Shown here one piece after another: positions 59,547 through 64,000 of a DNA stretch of 64,000 nucleotides. The notes under the pieces are model-generated. The model had not been told where the DNA came from. It saw only the letters and a program-made list of their open reading frames with translations, and ran no database searches. This DNA is from Candidatus Defluviilinea proxima. Lineage in GTDB: Bacteria; Chloroflexota; Anaerolineae; Anaerolineales; Villigracilaceae. The stretch covers positions 4,541,501-4,605,500 of the forward strand of contig JADKIW010000001.1 in the NCBI GenBank assembly GCA_016721115.1, in the 5' to 3' direction. Every line of letters begins with the position of its first letter. Positions within the stretch are counted from its first letter, which is position 1. The translations under genes were made by a program, and so were the position numbers.

Positions 59547-60076
59547 ACATCGTTTACTTTGATCTTGAAAGCCAAAAACTATTTCAGGATGTTGGCGGGC
59601 GAGACGCATCTAAACTTTTGTTGGCATGCGGCGTCACATGGTCCACAGAACGGAATGATTTTGCAGTGTACTGGGAAAAGGATGCGGAAGCGCTGGTCGC
59701 TGAGTTAAAGTCAGCGGATAAGGTTGTAGGCTTCAATATCATTAGCTTCGATTATGAAGTTCTCAAGCCTTATGCACCGAATGTAAACTTCCGTGCCTTT
59801 CGCTCAGTGGACATGTTACAGGATATCTTCCGCACATTGAACTTCCGAATCAGCCTCGATTCAATTGCCAAAGCGACATTTGGTGCGGCCAAAACTGCAG
59901 ACGGAATCCAATCTGTAGAATGGTTCCGCAATGGTGAGCTGGAGAAAGTCGCTGAGTACTGCAAAGCAGATGTGGATATTACGCGCCGCATCTATGAATT
60001 TGGGCGTGATAATGGCTTCGTGAATTACTACTCAAAATTGGGCAGTAAATTAAAGGTGGCGGTGAACTGGAAGTAG
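59543..60076 (+). CDS. DEDD-type 3'-5' exonuclease-like protein
   Basis: Nuclease-like protein of 177 residues with the RNase H-type fold. The acidic residues are in YFDLESQKL (motif I, D-x-E), SFDYEVL (motif II, D) and CKADVDITRRIYEF (motif III, D). Overlap with the nucleotidyltransferase gene suggests a shared role in RNA end processing. Relatives of YprB and helicase-associated exonucleases look similar. Substrate unknown. Confidence 0.72.
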   Translation: MNIVYFDLESQKLFQDVGGRDASKLLLACGVTWSTERNDFAVYWEKDAEALVAELKSADKVVGFNIISFDYEVLKPYAPNVNFRAFRSVDMLQDIFRTLNFRISLDSIAKATFGAAKTADGIQSVEWFRNGELEKVAEYCKADVDITRRIYEFGRDNGFVNYYSKLGSKLKVAVNWK

Positions 60077-60114
60077 CCTTCATCGCCCCATCTCTTAAAG
60101 AGAAGAAAGAGATT

Positions 60115-60879
60115 ATGAACAAGATTCTAATTAACGGTATCGAACTTGCTTACATCCGCGAGGGGAAAGGAACGCCGCTGGTGCTTTTGCATGGCTATCC
60201 GTTTGATCATCATGTATGGGATGATGTGGTTCCTCTCTTGAAAGATTCATTTGACCTTATTGTCCCTGACCTGCGCGGATTCGGAGAATCCACAACTGTT
60301 AACACCCCATACACTGTGGACGATTTCGCATCAGACATTGCCGGGTTGTTGGATCAACTTGGCATCAAAAAGACTGCCATTGCAGGCCACTCGATGGGCG
60401 GCTATATCGCTTTGGCATTCGCACGGCTTTACCCTGAACGCATGAGCGGGCTTGGTTTGGTCGCTACGCAAGTTTTGGCCGACCCGCCAGATCGCAAGGA
60501 AGGCCGCTACAAATCAGCGGCGGAAGTGGCAGAAAAAGGCATCAACGGTGTTGTAGAAACAATGGCTCCCAAGTTCACTCCTAACGAGCAATTACAAGGC
60601 TTTGCCCGCAAGTCCATGCAAGCGCAACAGCCTACGGCCTATATTGGGGCATTAAAGGCAATGGCTGAACGCCAAGATTCCACTCCCCTATTGGCTTCAA
60701 TGAAGTACCCGGTCGTAGTCGTTCACGGAGACGCGGATGTATTAATCCCCATCGAACGCGCGCGTGAGGTGAAGGTCGCCTTGCCTGAAGCACACCTTGT
60801 GGAAATTACCGGTGCAGGTCATATGCCGATGATGGAAGATAGCAAGAAAACCGCAGATGCATTGAAACTTCTCGCGTAA
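60115..60879 (+). CDS. alpha/beta hydrolase (second)
   Basis: Hydrolase of 254 residues. The nucleophile motif is AGHSMGGYIALAF, the oxyanion loop LLHGYPFDHHVWD, the acid in VVHGDADVLIPIE and the His in ITGAGHMPMMED. The family is that of esterase/3-oxoadipate enol-lactone hydrolase types. The substrate is not determined. It is followed by a terminator. Confidence 0.9.
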   Translation: MNKILINGIELAYIREGKGTPLVLLHGYPFDHHVWDDVVPLLKDSFDLIVPDLRGFGESTTVNTPYTVDDFASDIAGLLDQLGIKKTAIAGHSMGGYIALAFARLYPERMSGLGLVATQVLADPPDRKEGRYKSAAEVAEKGINGVVETMAPKFTPNEQLQGFARKSMQAQQPTAYIGALKAMAERQDSTPLLASMKYPVVVVHGDADVLIPIERAREVKVALPEAHLVEITGAGHMPMMEDSKKTADALKLLA

Positions 60880-60900
60880 GAGCTTTTCATCAGAAAATAA

Positions 60901-60942
60901 GAAATTCCCGTCACGGTTGAGGTGGCGGGAATTTCTGTTTAG
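60901..60942 (+). terminator. terminator after second alpha/beta hydrolase
   Basis: GAAATTCCCGTCAC pairs with GTGGCGGGAATTTC (60922-60935, one mismatch), followed by TGTTT. It separates this gene from the convergent response regulator gene. Confidence 0.8.
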
Positions 60943-60978
60943 TGGAACCAGTTTCCAGGTCCAAAAGTGAAGCGTTGC

Positions 60979-61407
60979 TTATGATGCTGTAAGAGGTTTT
61001 GGGGGCCTCGTCAGCATGTTACCGGACGCCGTTAAAGGGGCTGTCCCACTGCGGCGGGTAAGTCGGTTGATATGTGCCACCAGAATTCGACTGGGGGTCG
61101 GTTTGGTCAGATAGTCATCGGCCCCTGCGTCAAGAACACTCGCCACCATGGATGGATCGTTTAACGCAGAGAGCACAATGATGGGCACCTGGCTAAACGC
61201 ACGGACTTCTTTACAGATCTCCCAACCGTCCATCTCTGGCATCATTAAATCCAGGATCACAAGGTCGAATTGTTCATCACGGATAAAGCCCAAGCCTTCA
61301 GTGCTATTATTTGTGACGCGAACATCGAAACCATGCGATCTGAGAAGAACAGACAAGAGGTCTGTTACTGCCGTGTCATCGTCAATTACAATGATCTTTG
61401 TTGTCAT
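60979..61407 (-). CDS. receiver-only response regulator
   Basis: CheY-like receiver of 142 residues with no output domain. The acidic pocket is VIDDD (residues 7-11), the phosphorylation site is LDLMMPEMDGWE with Asp53, and Ser80 and Lys102 (TKPTP) complete the set. The C-terminal 20 residues are low complexity. I chose ATG at 61407 with AGGA 10 bases ahead. No histidine kinase is nearby. It may act by protein-protein contact. Confidence 0.88.
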   Translation of the reverse strand: MTTKIIVIDDDTAVTDLLSVLLRSHGFDVRVTNNSTEGLGFIRDEQFDLVILDLMMPEMDGWEICKEVRAFSQVPIIVLSALNDPSMVASVLDAGADDYLTKPTPSRILVAHINRLTRRSGTAPLTASGNMLTRPPKPLTAS

Positions 61408-61719
61408 ATGTTTGTTTCCTATCGTGTCGCAATTATCACCTAATAGCAAGGCTTTACACTTTGCAGGGTGTTTACAGAATAATACATAAGTGTAAATGTA
61501 AAAAAACACTGACAAATGAGTGCAAAAAACATCACTTTTATCCCGGAATGTTTGTGGTAAACTTCACGCTTGGTGAATAATTCACCTTATGCAGGCAAGG
61601 GTATTTACCTGATGTACATGGTAAACCGCAGAGATGATAAAAAATTAAACCAACTTTTGTGATCTCGACATGCATGCGTATGGTGGCTGAATAATTTTTT
61701 ACATGTCTTGGAGGACAAT
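61408..61719. promoter_or_regulatory. intergenic region between the response regulator and ppdK
   Basis: The 312-base gap holds a short perfect palindrome, GGTGAAT-A-ATTCACC at 61572-61586, which looks like an operator for a dimeric regulator. It is followed by about 130 bases before the ppdK start, with GGAGG near the ATG. I see no RNA gene and no ORF that I would keep. The region is divergent, so the palindrome could serve both genes. Confidence 0.4.
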
Positions 61720-64000
61720 ATGGCAACAAAAGCAAAAAAAGCTGTGAAAGCAAAAAGCAGCGCAAAGGCTAAACCAGCTCAAAAAGCCGCCACTGGCAAG
61801 AAGTGGGTTTACCTGTTCGAGGAAGTCAAGCTCGCTGAAAAGTATGCAGGTAATTGGGAAGGCGTCCGTTCCCTGCTCGGCGGTAAGGGTGCTGGGTTGG
61901 CAGATATGACCCGCGCTGATGTCCCTGTTCCGCCCGGCTTTACAGTCACGACCGAAGCTTGTAACGAATATCGTAAGGCTGGCAAATTCCCCAAGGGACA
62001 GTGGGAACAGCAAGTTACCGCCATCAAATCAGTTGAGAAGAAGGCTGGTAAGAAGTTCGGTGACCCCACCAATCCTCTGCTCGTCTCCTGCCGCTCCGGC
62101 GCCAAATTCTCAATGCCCGGCATGATGAACACCATCCTCAACATTGGTCTCAATGACAAGGTTGTGGATGGCATGATCGCGACGACCAACAACCCCCGCT
62201 TCGTGTGGGACTTGTATCGCCGCCTCGTTGAAATGTTCGGCACCACCGTGTTCGACCTCGATGATGAAGTCTTTGAACACCCAATGGCTGAATACAAAGC
62301 CAGCAAGGGCTACAAAGTTGATACCGAAATGACCGGCGATGACTGGAAAGCTTTGGTCTCGACCTTCAAGGAAGTTTTCAAGAAGCACGTTGGTTACGAT
62401 TTCCCCCAAGACGTTTACAAACAACTTGAGTTGGCAACAGAGGCAGTTTTCCGATCCTGGAGTGGAAAGCGCGCTGTGGACTATCGCCGCGCCACTGGCA
62501 TCTCCGATAGCCTCGGAACCGCTGTCAACATCCAGACCATGGTGTTCGGTAACACTGGTAACGACTCCGGCACAGGCGTAGCGTTCACCCGCAACCCGTC
62601 CACCGGTGATCAGAAGATGATGGGCGAATACCTTTTGAATGCCCAAGGCGAAGACGTTGTGGCTGGTATCCGCAATGCTGACCCAATCGAACACCTCGTC
62701 AAGAGCATGCCCACCGTCTACAAGCAGTTCATGGGCATCACCAAGAAACTTGAGAAGCACTATCAGGACATGCAGGATGTTGAGTTCACCATTGAACGCG
62801 GCAAACTGTGGATGCTCCAGACCCGTAACGGAAAGCGCACCGCCAAGGCTACAGTGAAGATCGCTGTGGATATGGCCAAAGAAAAGCTCATTTCGAAGGA
62901 AGAAGCGATCCTACGTGTAACTCCTGAAAATGTAGACTCCCTGCTTCACCCGCAGTTCAACGAATCCGCGATGAAGAAGGCCGAGAATGAAGGTGCTTAC
63001 TTTGCCAAGGGTGTGAATGCTTCCCCCGGCGCGGCCGTTGGTCAGGCTTATTTCGATGCCGACACCGCTGAAAGAATGGCAAAGGAAGAAAAGCAACAGA
63101 CCATTATGGTGCGTCCATTCACCAAGCCCGATGATGTTCACGGTATGATCGCCTCACAAGGCGTGCTCACCAGTGAAGGTGGCGCCACCTCCCATGCGGC
63201 AGTGGTTGCCCGCCAGTTCGGTATCCCGTGCGTGGTTGGTGCCTCCGCGATCAAGATCGATCTTGAGAAACGCGTCATGGTTGCTGGCGATGTCACCATT
63301 CAGGAAGGCGAATGGATTTCTGTGGACGGCAACACCGGTAAAGTGTTCAAAGGCAAGATCCCCACATCTGCTCCTTCCCTCGAAGAACAGACCGACCTGC
63401 TCACCCTCTTGACTTGGGCTGATGAAATTTGCGCTCGCAAAGACATCCGCAAAGCCCCCAAGGGTTGGCCGACACGTGGTCTGCAAGTTTGGGCCAATGC
63501 CGATTACCCGAAGGATGCACAACGCGCCCGCTCCTATGGAGCCAAGGGTATCGGTCTCTGCCGCACCGAGCACATGTTCTTCGAACCCGAACGCTTGCCC
63601 ATCGTTCAGCGCATGATCCTTGCCGGACCCGGCGAAGTGCGTAACAACGCCCTCAATGAACTGCTCCCCTACCAGCGCAAGGACTTCGACGGTCTCTTTG
63701 AAGCGATGGACGGCTACCCCGTTATCATCCGCTTGATCGACCCGCCTCTGCATGAGTTCATGCCCGATGAAGAGAAACTTCTCGAAGAAGTGATCACCAT
63801 GCGCGTGAAGGGTGAAACCGCTGGCTTGGACGAAAAAGAACACCTTCTCGCCGCCATCAAGGGACTTCACGAATCGAACCCGATGATGGGTCTGCGTGGC
63901 GTCCGCTTGAGCATCTCCATCCCTGAGATCGTGGAAATGCAAGTCCGCGCCATCTTCGAAGCCGCGGCTGACTGCACACTGCGCAAGATCGTGGTCAAAC
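61720..64000 (+). CDS. ppdK: pyruvate, phosphate dikinase (partial, 3' end outside window)
   Basis: Interconverts pyruvate and phosphoenolpyruvate using ATP and phosphate. About 760 residues are inside the window, of about 880-900 expected. The nucleotide-binding part has LLGGKGAGLADM and RSGAKFSMPGMMNT. The phosphohistidine is His492 in GGATSHAAVVARQFGIP. The TIM-barrel PEP domain begins near the window end. The first 25 residues are Lys/Ala-rich (MATKAKKAVKAKSSAKAKPA), an unusual basic tail. GGAGG lies 5 bases ahead of the ATG. The frame is open to the last base, so the C-terminus is missing only because the window ends. Confidence 0.95.
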   Translation, partial: MATKAKKAVKAKSSAKAKPAQKAATGKKWVYLFEEVKLAEKYAGNWEGVRSLLGGKGAGLADMTRADVPVPPGFTVTTEACNEYRKAGKFPKGQWEQQVTAIKSVEKKAGKKFGDPTNPLLVSCRSGAKFSMPGMMNTILNIGLNDKVVDGMIATTNNPRFVWDLYRRLVEMFGTTVFDLDDEVFEHPMAEYKASKGYKVDTEMTGDDWKALVSTFKEVFKKHVGYDFPQDVYKQLELATEAVFRSWSGKRAVDYRRATGISDSLGTAVNIQTMVFGNTGNDSGTGVAFTRNPSTGDQKMMGEYLLNAQGEDVVAGIRNADPIEHLVKSMPTVYKQFMGITKKLEKHYQDMQDVEFTIERGKLWMLQTRNGKRTAKATVKIAVDMAKEKLISKEEAILRVTPENVDSLLHPQFNESAMKKAENEGAYFAKGVNASPGAAVGQAYFDADTAERMAKEEKQQTIMVRPFTKPDDVHGMIASQGVLTSEGGATSHAAVVARQFGIPCVVGASAIKIDLEKRVMVAGDVTIQEGEWISVDGNTGKVFKGKIPTSAPSLEEQTDLLTLLTWADEICARKDIRKAPKGWPTRGLQVWANADYPKDAQRARSYGAKGIGLCRTEHMFFEPERLPIVQRMILAGPGEVRNNALNELLPYQRKDFDGLFEAMDGYPVIIRLIDPPLHEFMPDEEKLLEEVITMRVKGETAGLDEKEHLLAAIKGLHESNPMMGLRGVRLSISIPEIVEMQVRAIFEAAADCTLRKIVVK

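Overview
The window looks like a chromosomal piece from a Chloroflexota bacterium, most likely class Anaerolineae. This is inferred, not proven. The grounds are the protein flavour (Thr/Pro-rich linkers on secreted proteins, UMF1-type MFS, TMEM175 proteins, an F420-type reductase, a DUF5678-like segment), the zinc-binding forms of L36, S14 and L31, and a str-S10-spc-alpha ribosomal super-cluster that lacks infA and has no rpoC after rpoB. No tRNA, rRNA or CRISPR array was found.

Bases 1-21600 (minus strand) hold one long information-processing cluster, read from right to left: rpoB, rpsL, rpsG, fusA, tuf, rpsJ, rplC-D-W-B, rpsS, rplV, rpsC, rplP, rpmC, rpsQ, rplN-X-E, rpsN, rpsH, rplF, rplR, rpsE, rpmD, rplO, secY, adk, map, rpmJ, rpsM, rpsK. 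A clear promoter lies upstream of rpoB. Hairpins sit between rpoB and rpsL, between rpsJ and rplC, and between map and rpmJ. The tuf copy carries two compensating one-base indels.

Bases 21.9-42.5 kb are a patchwork of mostly single-gene units. They include an MFS exporter, dcd, an M23 lipoprotein, a REP-associated transposase (RAYT) with its own double-palindrome repeats, bifunctional ftcD, two TMEM175 channels, a membrane-fused LuxR regulator, an AlkZ-like glycosylase, a tyrosine phosphatase, two STAS proteins, a CsbD-like protein, a two-ACT regulator and a LysM membrane protein. Several genes here have a TATAAT-like box only 6-10 bases before ATG and no ribosome binding site, which suggests leaderless transcripts. 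Five terminators in 38.3-42.5 kb share one sequence architecture.

Bases 42.4-55.0 kb (minus strand) look like an accessory island. It has a DUF4276 plus AAA ATPase pair with its own promoter (candidate defence module), a UvrD-type helicase carrying an in-frame repeat insertion, a short palindrome array next to an IS200-like TnpA, a three-gene ABC-2 exporter, a CARDB surface protein whose start codon lies inside a duplicated hydrolase gene end, a polytopic membrane protein, an alpha/beta hydrolase and a second SF1 helicase-like protein.

Bases 55.1-64.0 kb (plus strand) return to core functions: a strong promoter and leader hairpin, then rplU-rpmA-rpmE. Here rpmE encodes L31 fused to a domain that resembles the C-terminal domain of RNA polymerase alpha. 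After it come tdk, hpt, a CCA/poly(A) polymerase fused to a DUF5678-like segment, a DEDD nuclease, a hydrolase, a receiver-only response regulator on the minus strand, and pyruvate phosphate dikinase, which runs off the window end.
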